DNA from: Dichetophora obliterata
Lineage: Eukaryota; Arthropoda; Insecta; Diptera; Sciomyzidae
Assembly (NCBI GenBank): GCA_963920525.1
Contig: OY986438.1
Location: 186,850,388-186,914,387 of the forward strand
DNA: 64,000 nucleotides
Direction: 5' to 3'
The notes under the pieces were generated by a model that made no database searches, was not told where the DNA came from, and saw only the letters and a program-made list of their open reading frames with translations. A program made the position numbers and the translations under genes. Shown here in pieces: positions 1-10,207 of the stretch; positions within the stretch are counted from its first letter, which is position 1; every line of letters begins with the position of its first letter.

Positions 1-1620
1 GTCACCTCTTCGTCTTTTGTCTCTCCGAATTGCCATCAATCTTTCTTCATATCTATGACTTCGAACAAAAAACTTAGTTCAGGTGAAAATTTATTTTTCT
101 AAAAACGAAAAAATGCTAAAGAATGAAAAGGTGTCAAAAATATATTTTGAGATGCCAAATCGGATGGCACTATGCTCAAGTACCGCTCTCTAGTCCTTGG
201 TACCTAAATTTGGGCAAAAACATCGTGATTTTTGTGCGAAAGTAAGAATTCCACACCCCAAAACACAGCATTCCATCCTAAATTTTAGATATGTGATAAC
301 AGATGGCAAACTGATGATTTTAGTCTTTTATCCCAATACTGCTATCTATCGTCCATCATACCGTAAAATGGTCTTGAAGTAAAATACTTAGTTCAGAAAA
401 AATAGTTATTTTTAAAACGAAGAAAACTATAAAAGCTAAAAAGGCACCACTCTAAATTTTTCTTCAAAAATTTATTTTAAAACATTTTATAGAATAGCAC
501 TATGCTCAAGTCCCGCTCTATCGTCCTTGGTACCTTAATTTGGGCTGAAGTGCAAAAACCGTGACTCTTGTACGAAAGTAAGAATTCAACACCCTAAAAC
601 TTGCACAACAAAAAAAAAACACGTTCCATCCCGAATTTTGAATGTGTGATAGCTGATTGCAAACGGTTGATTTTAGTCCTTAATCCTAAAATTGCTATCT
701 ATAGTCTTTCATACCGTAAAATGGTCTTGAAGTAAAATAGTCAGTTCAGAAAAAAATTTTTTTTTATAAACGAAAAAATTATAGAAACTGAAAATGTTCC
801 ATTCTAAGTATTTGTTTAGAAATGTAATTTTATGTGCTTAATAAAATAGCATTATGCTCAAGTCCCGCTCTATGGTCCTTGGTACCTAAATTTGGGCTGA
901 AGTGCAAAAAATCGTTTTTTGTACGAAAGTAAAAATTCCACACCCCAAAACTTGCCCCAAAACAATACGTTCCATCCTGCATTTTTGATATATAATAGCT
1001 GATTCCAAGCGAATAGTTTTAGTCATGAATCCCAAAATTGCTAACTAGCATTTCCGCATTTTTCATACCGCAAATTGGTCTTGAAATAAAATATTCAGTC
1101 TAAAAAAAAAAATTTATTATAAACAAAAAAAAATTATTGAAACTGAAAAGGTTCCATTCTACATTTTTGTTTAGGTTCCATTTTACATGCAATTTGATGT
1201 GCTAAAGAAAATTGCACTATGCTCAAGTCCCGCTCTCTCGTCCTTGGTACTCAAATTTGGGCTGAATTGAAAAAAATCGTGATTTTTGTATGAAAGTATT
1301 GCTGGAATTCCACATCCCCAAAACTTCTCCAAAACAAAACGTTCCATCCTGCAGTTTGGATATATAATAGCTGATTGCAAGCGGATAATTTTAGTCCTTA
1401 ATACCAAAATTGCTATCTATCGTCATTCATACCGTAAATTGGTCTTGAAATGAAATACTCAGTTCAGAAAACATATTTTTTTTTTATAAACGAAAAAATT
1501 ATAGAAACTGAAAAAGTTCCATTCTACATTTTTATTTAAAAATGTATTTTAATATGTTTTATCGGATGGCACTATGCACAAGACCCGCTCTATCGTCCTT
1601 GGTACCTTAATTAGGTACCG
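1..1620. repeat. ~350-bp tandem repeat array (about 4.5 units)
   Basis: A recognisable core, GCACTATGCTCAAGTCCCGC followed by a CCTTGGTACC box, recurs at about 167, 497, 849, 1214 and 1569, giving periods of 330, 352, 365 and 355 bp. Each unit also carries a TTTGGGCTGAA box, a CACACCCCAAAAC box and an AT-rich stretch with T/A runs. Units differ by many substitutions and small indels, so the array is old. It runs off the left edge of the window and ends about 70 bp from the splice donor of the minus-strand exon at 1693-2579, which places it inside that gene's next intron. Short open frames here are by-products of the repeat. Confidence 0.85.
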
Positions 1621-1692
1621 CAAATAATTAAACAGTAAATCAAGGTTTAATATTTGGGAAATAATAGGAAAATATTTCTTGATTCGACTCAC

Positions 1693-2579
1693 CGTTCCAT
1701 TTCCATAGGATCACTTGGATAGTTGCGACCAATTAAATTGCTCTCGAATGGATCCTCTGTCGTGTGAGTGACAACGCTTGTCGATGTAGTTGTTGGTTGA
1801 GTCGCTGGCGCTGATGTGGCATATCCACGACGTGGTGGCACCAATGGTGGTGGTGCAGATGTTACTGGCACATAAACTGAACGACGTGGCACTACTGGTG
1901 CAGATGCAGGTATCAGCGGTGCTTGGGCTGGTGAATAACCATAACCACGTCTTACAAGAGTGGGTGGAGCTGATGTTGTTGTTGCGGGGAAAGGGGGGCT
2001 CCACTCTTGATTATCATTCGAGCTAGAGCCAATGAATTCGACATCGTGCGTATTATCATCACCCTTTCCTGCTGCACTCAAAACACTGGGTCCACCAAAT
2101 GTATTGGTGTGTATATTATAGTTGTTGTAGGACCACTCCGAGTTACCACCACTACTTTTTTTGCTATTCAGACGTCGCTGCGTCACTTTGTTGTAATAGT
2201 CTCGAGCACTGATGCGTCGCAGCCGTGTCGTTGTAGCATTTTGCTTGTGTTTTTGCTGCTGATGCTGTGCAGCAACATCCGCTACTGTTCCGGCAATGAG
2301 CTCGACATCCTGATCCGGATGTGTCGCTGTTTGCAGACGTTCACGTTTTTGATTGTTTTCTTTATTATCTAGATGTCTGCCTTGATTCGTAAAATGCTGA
2401 TGAGGATGATGATGTTTGCGTTGTCGGTATGAATGTTGTTGTGTTTGATACTGTTGTGGTAGCCTTTGTAGCAGTGTTGCTGTTTGGGAGGAGGTTTGAC
2501 TTGTTATTTGAGCGCTTGATAGCGCAATTATTGTGACAACCGAGAGTGTGACTAAAATTATTTGGACGATGCTATTCAT
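1693..2579 (-). CDS. Coding exon of a secreted Gln/Pro-rich protein, first coding exon
   Basis: About 295 codons start at an ATG at 2579. Residues 1-23 form a convincing signal peptide (MNSIVQIILVTLSVVTIIAL, then SSA). The mature part is Gln/Ser/Thr-rich, then His-rich and basic (RKHHHPHQHF). The last third is Pro-rich and repeats RRGY/RRSVY blocks spaced by SAPP/LVP segments, ending in DPFESNLIGRN. The open frame appears to stop at 1689-1691, but that TGA lies within a GTGAGT splice donor (minus strand, 1692-1687). The exon therefore probably ends at 1693, splits an Arg codon and continues off the window to the left. Domain content suggests an extracellular matrix, cuticle or mucin-like product. 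I do not recognise the family; the secreted assignment is solid, the role unknown. Confidence 0.7.
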
Positions 2580-2705
2580 TTTATTCTACTTATGTGTATG
2601 AATCCTGGTCTAGCGTATCCTGAGGATTATTGCGTTTTGTTTGTAAAGTAATTTTGTTTCTCTAACTTTAGCTATTTTTGTATATTTCCGAAAGTTTCAC
2701 ACGAG
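2580..2705 (-). other. Predicted 5' UTR part of the secreted-protein exon, with splice acceptor
   Basis: On the minus strand the sequence TCTTTTGCAG, a good polypyrimidine plus AG acceptor, ends at 2706, 126 bp upstream of the ATG at 2579. No in-frame ATG lies between, so this is best read as the noncoding start of the exon behind a 5' UTR intron. The upstream exon and promoter are not identifiable. Confidence 0.5.
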
Positions 2706-3361
2706 CTGCAAAAGATAAAAGGAAGTGATTAGTTTTTTTCCCAAATGTTGTTTAAAAAAAGCTTTGATTAATGAAAAGCCTCTATAAAATACTCTATAAG
2801 CTTAGAGCTAAACTTTAATAAGGCTCTTTCAAGGCATTCATTCATATACTTAATGGCTTTCCATGTTATTAATTTAAATCTATAGTTTATCAATTGAATG
2901 CATTATCTTAACCATTTGGGCCCTTTTACCAAAAGCTTAGCTTTATGCAGCCCTGTAGTGTTGGCCAAACATTCAAAAAACAATATATATATTTAAAATG
3001 TCAAACTAAGCTGCTTACAGTTATTCATACGTCTTTGTTTGAAAACGTGTTTTTATTCATTACAATAATTTACACAAAATCCGATTAGTTGCATTTGTCA
3101 TTTTACCATACATTGCTTGAAATTTTTTTAACTGTTACAAGGTTGGGTGTCGCTGTCGTCTTTTACTATCATAATCAAAATTTATGGTAAATTCATGAGC
3201 TAAAAACTATTCAGTTTTGTAAAGAATTTTGATTTGCTTTTATAGTTAAATCACCCTTTTAAAAAGTAAACAAACATATCATTTAAGTTTGTTGATTTAA
3301 AGAAATTTAAAATTTTACCCATTGTGAAATTCAAATTTATTTTGATGTTTTTTCAATACTT

Positions 3362-4030
3362 CCCTGTAGGAAAATCAATTAATTTAAAATAGTTGACAAA
3401 ATAGTTTTTTGTGAACCACAACTAGTAGAAATTCTAACTTTTTCCATAGAACAAACTTCTTGTTAAATTAGTTGAATTTAAATTATTTTTTTAATTACTT
3501 TAAAAAATATCAACTGTAAACCGCATATATTTTCAACTACTTGTTAAATTAGTTAAATTTCAATTATTTTTTTTATTACTTTAAAATAAATCAATGGAAA
3601 ACTAGTTAATATTCCACTTACTGTAGATGAATTTAAAAGCATAAAATATTTTAAATTTCTATACATCAAAGAGATCATTTATTTTATTGTTTAAAAAAAA
3701 TATATATAAATTCATATTAGTGAAAGCCTAAAGTTAATAATATTTGATAAAATAGCGTGGTTAAATATATATAAACTTGTAATCTAATAAAAATTTGCAA
3801 TAAAAACATGTCAAAATCCGAGTAGTTGCCGACTTAATATAATTCAAAGTAGTTTTTAAGTCACTTGTTTTGAAGTAATTTTTCAATTACCTTAGTATAT
3901 ATAATGCATTAAAAACTATTAAAAATTGAAGTGAATGCCGCCTTAATATAATTCAAAGTAGTTCATAAACTAGTTTATTTTAAATTAGTGTTTTTATTAG
4001 TTGTTTTTAAAAACAAGTTTGTTCCTATAG
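3362..4030. repeat. Decayed inverted-repeat element with internal duplications
   Basis: The left part has CCCTGTAGGAAAAT at 3362 and CATAGAACAAACTTCTTGTT near 3446. The right edge, read in reverse complement, is CCTATAGGAACAAACTTGTT, so the ends match imperfectly. Internally a block with CTTGTTAAATTAGTT is duplicated about 75 bp apart, and CTTAATATAATTCAAAGTAG is repeated about 110 bp apart (3833 and 3943). No coding capacity. Likely an old nonautonomous DNA element. Confidence 0.4.
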
Positions 4031-5012
4031 GTACGTATTCGAAACGTATATATTCGAATTTACTTTCGTAAAGAACTTAGAGTGAAATAAATCTACTTCT
4101 TTTTATTGTACATACAGCATATTAAAAACATTTGACTTTAAATTTTTTTTTAATTTTTATTATAATTTAAAAAAATATATACGAGCATGTTCTTGAGGCT
4201 TTCTTAGATTTTTTTAAATTAATCCTTACCTATAATTTTTCAACTTCTGAAACAGAAATATCATATAAAAAAAATGTATAACTCGATTCTAGCGAAGCAA
4301 AAATTCGATTCGATACTATAGTGTACTTGCGCAGACTCGTCAAACTCCAAAGATATGTCGTTATGATAAAATTACCGATGACAAAATAAAAATTCTTGCG
4401 AATTTGTTTGAACAAATGTCTAATCATATAAGACTTAAACAGTAGGTAAATCACAGCTTAATCACTCAAGACTACTGAAGAGAGGAGTTTAGCATCTTCA
4501 GTTCTTAGTTAGCAAACAGTTCTGTCTCGTCTGCTGTGTGATTAACTCTATACAGAGTTGTTGTTGTTGCCTTTTTTAAACTTACTTGATCTAAACAGCT
4601 CACAATTAAAATCATGTAAAAACGTATAACGTTTTAAAGCTTAATACATCAATTATAAGATGGATTACTAACAGCTGGACAGACCATATATAGTACAGCT
4701 ACGTGCAACTAATTAGGGACAGTGGTTTTTGATATGTACAGCGATGCATACAGTTTTTAAAACGCAACAAAATTCATTGCAGCATTACTTTTTAGAAAAA
4801 GCAACTCTGGTACTTTCGAAAAAACACCACATAATAACATACTAACTATTTCTTATTTACCGTTACTTTTTACAAGTGAAGCCATTTCAAATTTTGTTCG
4901 TAGAATGGACGTAGTTTGGTACATATTACGAATATTTTATTAAAAAAATGTATACAGTACGAATAAATTTGTCACATCTACGAATGACCCTAATACCTAA
5001 TTACGAAAAAAA

Positions 5013-5095
5013 ACATTCTGTCTGAGCTCAGGCTTGAACCGTGGTTCTTAAGCTTACAAGTCAGCTACTCTTCCAGTAGGATACAGCCACCTTGC
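5013..5095 (-). repeat. tRNA-like (pol III A/B box) fragment, probable SINE relic
   Basis: On the minus strand a GTGGCTGTATCCTACTGG segment resembling an A box is followed about 35 nt later by GGTTCAAGCC, a near-canonical B box. The arms do not fold into a convincing cloverleaf, so this looks like a tRNA-derived repeat and not a working tRNA. Confidence 0.35.
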
Positions 5096-5343
5096 AATCA
5101 TACATTTCCTTATCGATGGTTAAGCGCATAAAAGTGATAAGTAAAAATTTTTAAATATTCAGAAACGCTTATTTTCAATATATTTCAGTTAAAAAAATAT
5201 AATAAATTTTTAGGAAATTTAAAAAATTTGACTTAACACTTTTGTGCGCTTAACCATAGTTTTATTTGGTAATTGCTCGACAAACCAGGCTGAACGATTT
5301 CGGTTTTAGATTTTTAAACTCGACTAATAATTCGTACATTCTA

Positions 5344-5387
5344 CGAATAATGCGTATGGTCAACCTATGAATGACCATACGCAATAT
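5344..5387. repeat. Short perfect hairpin
   Basis: TGCGTATGGTCA, a 9-nt loop, then TGACCATACGCA form a 12-bp perfect stem. It lies within a segment rich in TTCGTA/TACGAA words and may be the core of a decayed palindromic element. Confidence 0.6.
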
Positions 5388-7168
5388 TAGTTTTCTACTA
5401 ATATTATATTTAATTCGTAAATAGTACGAAACCATTAGTAAATACTACGAATGTAATGAAAGAAATTAAGAAGTTATTCGTACGAACGTATTGAAAAATG
5501 TTAAATAATGATATCCCTTATTAGTCGAAGATCATTCTTCGTAGCAACAGATAGCAAGGGGCATTTAATTTAATAACGGATATAAATTTTGACAAAAAGA
5601 AAATTTATGTTTTGAAGTCTTTGTAAACAAGCAGAAAACAAAGCAAAATAAATTTTATAAACATAAATGTTTTCCAACAAGTCGGCATAAAAAATTTTTT
5701 TGTCATAAAAATGATCCAATTTCGATAATTTTTTAATTTTTCCTAGATCTATGAATCCTGCAGTATTTAAATTTGAGAAAGTTGCAGCGATCTAGGCGAT
5801 GGCAAGGCTTCTAATTCAAAAGCGAAAGAAAAAATTTGGATACTATGAATAAAGTAGGCCAATTTCGGAATCAAGGACCAATTTTTTTTTAAATATATGA
5901 AAAATTCGGATAAGAAAAAAATTTTACATTAGAATATGTTATGGTAAAAAGTTTTTTATTACTTAAATGTAAATAGGAAACTTGATTTGAAGCATTCATT
6001 AAATACTTCTTCAATACTAATTCACGTTTTTTAACGTCACGCGCTTATATTAAATTCAGAATTCAGAATCAAGCCCTGCAGGGAGGTTCTGGAATATGTT
6101 AAGAAAATGTATGTAGCCCACATTTTAATTTTTAATTTTTTTATTTTGAATTCACGCTTTGAATTAAAAAAAAAATACTTTGTTTTAAATTATACATATA
6201 ATAATAATGTTGTGGATTGGTGTCAATGCGGTGTGAGATCCGGTCAAAAATATCTCCCTTAGCATGCGGGAAGAATAGAAAATCTAAAGAATAACGAAAA
6301 TCTAAAATCTCGGAAAAATTTCATGCCGCTTCCAATTGACTATATACCTCCAAAGTTGAAAAATGGCCTAAAAATCTTGTTTGGTTCTCCAGTTTTCCAA
6401 TAAAATAAAAATATTGTTAAATACTAGCAGATTTTTGTATTCTTATTTGAAAAGTTAAAACTTGGGGACTCAAAAGTAATTAATGCGATTTCATTTAAAA
6501 ATAAATTAGACCTCACATCAATTAATTTTCTTAACAACTAAGAATATTTGCTTTTGCAAAATACTATTGAAATGTTTTACACGACAAGATGAAATTCGGA
6601 AATATTTAAGTACGACACGAGAAAAATTTTAACCCCATCTTTAAAATTTATTATATTTACATATGTGTAATTAGTACCAAAAATCTGGAAAAATAGAATT
6701 ATAAAGGCTACATTTTCTTTATACCCATTCTAGACCTTTTTGTCTTTGCTCCCATCCCCCCTAGAAGAAATCCTGCGGACGCCCATGTAGCTAAAAGTAA
6801 AAATAGTTAACAACTATTACTCTTAGTTATGTTACTAGAACTTAAACTTAAAAACATAACATAAAACGTAACTTTTATTCTTTTTAAAGGAACAATAGAT
6901 TTTTTTAAAATCTGTAATCATTATAAATGCAATAACATTGAAATGCATTTCACAGGCACTTTAACCTTCTGTCAGTGCATAGTAAATTTTACATAGTCTG
7001 TGCATGGGGTCAACCTGACCCCACATATATTTAAATGCATTTTCTAAGCTTTTTGTTAAAAAATAGTCGTTTCTATTGTTATTTATTAATGAAAAAAAAA
7101 CTTATTTTATTCAGAATATATAAGATTGACATTAAGATAATTTAAATTATATTATATTACATAAAAAA

Positions 7169-9043
7169 TTAGCCAGATGCATCGTCTGACATGATTTCGT
7201 TGTTTTCTTCTTCAAGGGAATCCATTACTTCTTCGTTGACACAGTTTATGCAAACGGTTTTTATATGTGTTGTGCAAGAAGGCTGATTGCAGACATAACA
7301 TCTTGTTCCTGTTTTTTTATCAGCGGATCGAGGGCAAATGTAACATCTTGGTCGCTTACTGACAGATCTATTCGCCGCTGTTCCTTCAGTTGTTGTGCTC
7401 TGTCTTATGTTTATTATATCATATCCAATTTGATGAATAGCAATTTTAACATTTTTTTTCATTGCCCGTGGGTTTGATAATCGGTGCAATATATGATCAT
7501 TTACCAATTGCATAGCCAGCTCCTTCAAAAAGATTTTACGTTCATTGTTTTTCCGCTGAATATATAGTTGTGGATTAGCACATTTGTACAGATTATAAGC
7601 GGCTATACCTGCGATATCAATCATATTAAAAAATAGAACCATTGGCCATCGTTTGGTCTTTCTCTTGCAGGTATAGGTACGAACTAATTTGTCGAGTGTG
7701 TCAACACCTCCCTTTGTTTTATTATAGTCCAATATTATGTTGGGTTTATTCGTATCGAGGTCAACAATATCATCATTGTGTAGAGTGGATAGTAACAATA
7801 CATTCTTGTTTGGCTTCGGAACATAACTTACCAAAGTCAGATGGTTGTCGAAGCAAAATTTAGAAGAATTCAGGTCTCGCTTCTTAATTTCGGCCTTGTT
7901 CGTAAATTCTTTAGGTAGATCTGGTTTATTTGAGCGAATTGTTCCAATTATTGTTGTTTTTTTCTGCAACATTTGTTCTGCTAATGGACAGCTTGTAAAA
8001 AAGTTATCCATCGTAATAGTTCGTCCTTTATTGATATATGGTGTAGATAATCGATGAACTAAATTTAATGCGTAATCAACCGAACGTATCTCATTCGGTT
8101 GTTTGCCTACATAAACTTCTGCTTTCAATGGGTACGAATTCAACGCATCGCAAATCCAAAAAATCTTAATCCCGTACTTGCCTGGCTTTGATGGTATATA
8201 CTGTCTGAATGAACATCGGCCACGAGTTAATACCAATTGTTCATCTATAGTTAAGAATGATGATGGTTTATAAGGTCCTTTGATATTTGCCAAAAACATA
8301 TTCCAAACATCACGGAAAGCTGCTAGCTTATCTTCCTTCAAACGTTCTGCTCTAGTCTGATAATTGTCGAAGCGCAGGAATCGTAAAAGCTGCTGCACTC
8401 TTTGTAATGACATTGCAGCCCGATAAAAAGGACGATTGTCGAGGCGGTACAATTCATCCAATCTTTCGTCCCAGTTTTTATGAACACCAGCGTATATAAG
8501 TATACCAATCAGGGCATAAATTTCATTTGAATTTGTATCATACCAAATACGTGCAGGGTTACTATTTATAGTGTAGAAATGGCGAGCTTTTCTATTTGTT
8601 TCGGCCACTATTACATTTATTAATGTCTCTGGAACTAATTTTTTGAATGCGGACAGATGAGTATTTATATTTACAGCTGTTTCTGCAGAAATTCCTTGTC
8701 GTTCTCTCAAGATCTGAAAGTCGCGAACTCTGGTTACATTTGGTGGACTTGCTCTCCATTTTCTTTTGTACTTTTTATTTTGCGCGTAATACCAAATTCC
8801 TTCTTCTTCCACTTCAGGTTCCTCATCAGTTTCAATATTTTGTACTTCTTCTTCTTCACCAGTTTCTATATTTTCTTCTTCGTTTTCTATATTTTGCAAT
8901 TCAACAGCAGCTTCATCTGCTGCTAAATCACAATCAGAAAAGTCACTATCAATGTTATCATCTGCTACCTCTTCCTCATCAGATTCGGTAATGCTATCGA
9001 AAAGATTTCGAATATCCTGGCTATTTTGTCTTTTTAGGGCCAT
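7169..9043 (-). CDS. piggyBac-family transposase (624 aa)
   Basis: The protein would excise and insert the surrounding element at TTAA sites by DDD chemistry. An acidic N-terminus (residues 20-80) precedes the DDE_Tnp_1_7-type core. Catalytic Asp candidates are D267 (LTIDEQ), D346 (TMDNFF) and D448 (GGVDTLDK), all in conserved contexts. The C-terminus (567-601) is a Cys-rich cross-brace: C567-x2-C570, C582-x2-C585, C590, H593, C598-x2-C601, as in piggyBac transposases that bind their subterminal DNA. Length is normal for the family (about 590-640 aa). The start is the ATG at 9043, directly behind a good splice acceptor. The frame is intact. Confidence 0.93.
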   Translation of the reverse strand: MALKRQNSQDIRNLFDSITESDEEEVADDNIDSDFSDCDLAADEAAVELQNIENEEENIETGEEEEVQNIETDEEPEVEEEGIWYYAQNKKYKRKWRASPPNVTRVRDFQILRERQGISAETAVNINTHLSAFKKLVPETLINVIVAETNRKARHFYTINSNPARIWYDTNSNEIYALIGILIYAGVHKNWDERLDELYRLDNRPFYRAAMSLQRVQQLLRFLRFDNYQTRAERLKEDKLAAFRDVWNMFLANIKGPYKPSSFLTIDEQLVLTRGRCSFRQYIPSKPGKYGIKIFWICDALNSYPLKAEVYVGKQPNEIRSVDYALNLVHRLSTPYINKGRTITMDNFFTSCPLAEQMLQKKTTIIGTIRSNKPDLPKEFTNKAEIKKRDLNSSKFCFDNHLTLVSYVPKPNKNVLLLSTLHNDDIVDLDTNKPNIILDYNKTKGGVDTLDKLVRTYTCKRKTKRWPMVLFFNMIDIAGIAAYNLYKCANPQLYIQRKNNERKIFLKELAMQLVNDHILHRLSNPRAMKKNVKIAIHQIGYDIINIRQSTTTEGTAANRSVSKRPRCYICPRSADKKTGTRCYVCNQPSCTTHIKTVCINCVNEEVMDSLEEENNEIMSDDASG

Positions 9044-9119
9044 CTAAATAACAAAACAAATTATTATATGCATAGAAAATTACACTACATAAAGTAATAA
9101 AAAAAATATATATACTCAC
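9044..9119 (-). other. Predicted 5' UTR intron of the piggyBac transposase
   Basis: On the minus strand a consensus donor TAAG|GTGAGT begins the intron at 9119 and GTTATTTAG ends it at 9044, immediately before the initiating ATG. The 76-bp length is typical of fly introns. The leader exon would lie between 9120 and the right terminal repeat. Confidence 0.6.
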
Positions 9120-9275
9120 CTTATAATAATAGTTATTTATGTGAATATATTTATAATTATTACAGACAAATAAATTTATAATAAAAACACCTCTATTCAT
9201 ATGTGTTGAATAGAAAACACTGAATGTTTTCTATTTTCAATTTTTGCATTTGCAAAAGAAAGAACTTCAATATAT

Positions 9276-9446
9276 TGTTACACGGGAAATCCCCTAAAAC
9301 ACAAAGAAATTTAAAACTAAATACAAAATGCATAACAAAATAATTGTTACACGGGAAATCACCTAAAACACAAATAAATTGCTAAACGGGAAATCACCTA
9401 AAACACAAAGAAATTTAAAACTAAATACAAAATGCATAGCAAAATA
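9276..9446. repeat. Tandem repeat within the 5' region of the piggyBac element
   Basis: Three copies of TTG(T/C)TA(C/A)ACGGGAAATC followed by CCTAAAACACAAA begin at about 9276, 9344 and 9378. The first and third are long (about 68 bp), the middle one is shortened. They lie between the transposase start and the right terminal repeat and could be transposase-binding or promoter repeats. Confidence 0.8.
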
Positions 9447-9686
9447 ATTGGGGTCAGATTAACCCCAATGCACCAAAATATGCTTGACTTGCTTAAAACT
9501 GTCGTAGCTTAGTCATTTATAATGTTTTTTCGATTATTTTTTTTGCAATGTGTGAGTTAAACATTAGTTGAGGCTTATCTAGTTGCTTGGTATAGTAAGT
9601 TGGTGTAAAACCTTATTAAATCACTTTTACAAAGACTGGGGTCAATTTGACCCCTATGCACTGACAGAAGGTTAAGTTTATTTTAA

Positions 9687-10203
9687 CCCATTAATGACAA
9701 CGTATGATATGTTATATGCGATGAAAGCATTTTTCAAAAATGCACAGCCACTGTAAAGCTTTTGCTTCCAACAGTGTGAGAAAGCCAGGAATATGCTTTT
9801 TCCATAAAAATTTTAAAATTTATCTTTAAAGCCTTTTCGTTTATTTTTTCCAGCCAGTTTTAAGTGCAGTATTTAAAAGAAAAGCAAAAATTCTACTCAG
9901 ATGAGTTATTTTTTTTATAAACATCAAGAAGAAAGAAATTATAATTTTAAAAATGCATTAGGTTAGAGTTGAACGGCTGCGCTACGAAATGAAAATTTTC
10001 CAATTTATAATATTTTAAGATTTTTTTATTTAATATATGACCCCTTATATGTTTATGATTTTATACGTTTACACACTTCGCCACACCCAAATCCTTTGAA
10101 TTTTTTCTTAAACTTCAGGGTTTTCCGTCTAACATTAATACAAGTTAATGCCAAAAATTTCTAAAAATAAACTCAATGAGTTCTGGTGGTGAGCATTAAT
10201 GGA
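9687..10203. mobile_element. Nonautonomous TTAA element (piggyBac-type MITE)
   Basis: TTAA at 9683-9686 and 10204-10207 bracket 517 bp whose ends are CCCATTAATG and, inverted, TCCATTAATG. No coding capacity. The insertion lies only 7 bp beyond the right TTAA of the intact piggyBac element but has unrelated ends, so it belongs to another piggyBac-type family. Confidence 0.65.
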
Positions 10204-10207
10204 TTAA

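Larger units (their letters stand above)
2706..6960. other. Noncoding AT-rich stretch, probable intron or intergenic DNA
   Basis: No open frame here has coding character. The stretch holds an old inverted-repeat element (about 3362-4030), a tRNA-like piece (5013-5095) and a perfect hairpin (5344-5387). Around 4895-5475 repeated TTCGTAG/CTACGAA and TACGAATA words in both orientations suggest another decayed inverted-repeat element. The remainder shows only T/A runs. Confidence 0.6.
6961..9675 (-). mobile_element. piggyBac-like DNA transposon, apparently complete
   Basis: TTAA duplications at 6961-6964 and 9672-9675 flank a 2,707-bp element (6965-9671) whose ends are perfect 18-bp inverted repeats, CCTTCTGTCAGTGCATAG. 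Just inside each end is a 17-bp palindrome GGGGTCAnnnTGACCCC (7006-7022 and 9638-9654), with a weaker third copy at 9450-9466. One uninterrupted minus-strand transposase frame occupies the middle. TTAA duplication and inverted repeats of this kind are diagnostic of the piggyBac superfamily. No frameshift or stop is visible and the ends are identical, so the copy is young and may be autonomous. Confidence 0.93.

Noticed and set aside
167..1600. CACTATG words in the satellite as Transib ends
   Set aside because: They resemble the Transib heptamer but lack an inverted partner, a nonamer-like block and a GC-rich duplication; they are simply part of the tandem unit.
2007..2372. 121-codon plus-strand frame opposite the secreted-protein exon
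   Set aside because: Antisense shadow of the low-complexity coding exon; no motifs of its own.
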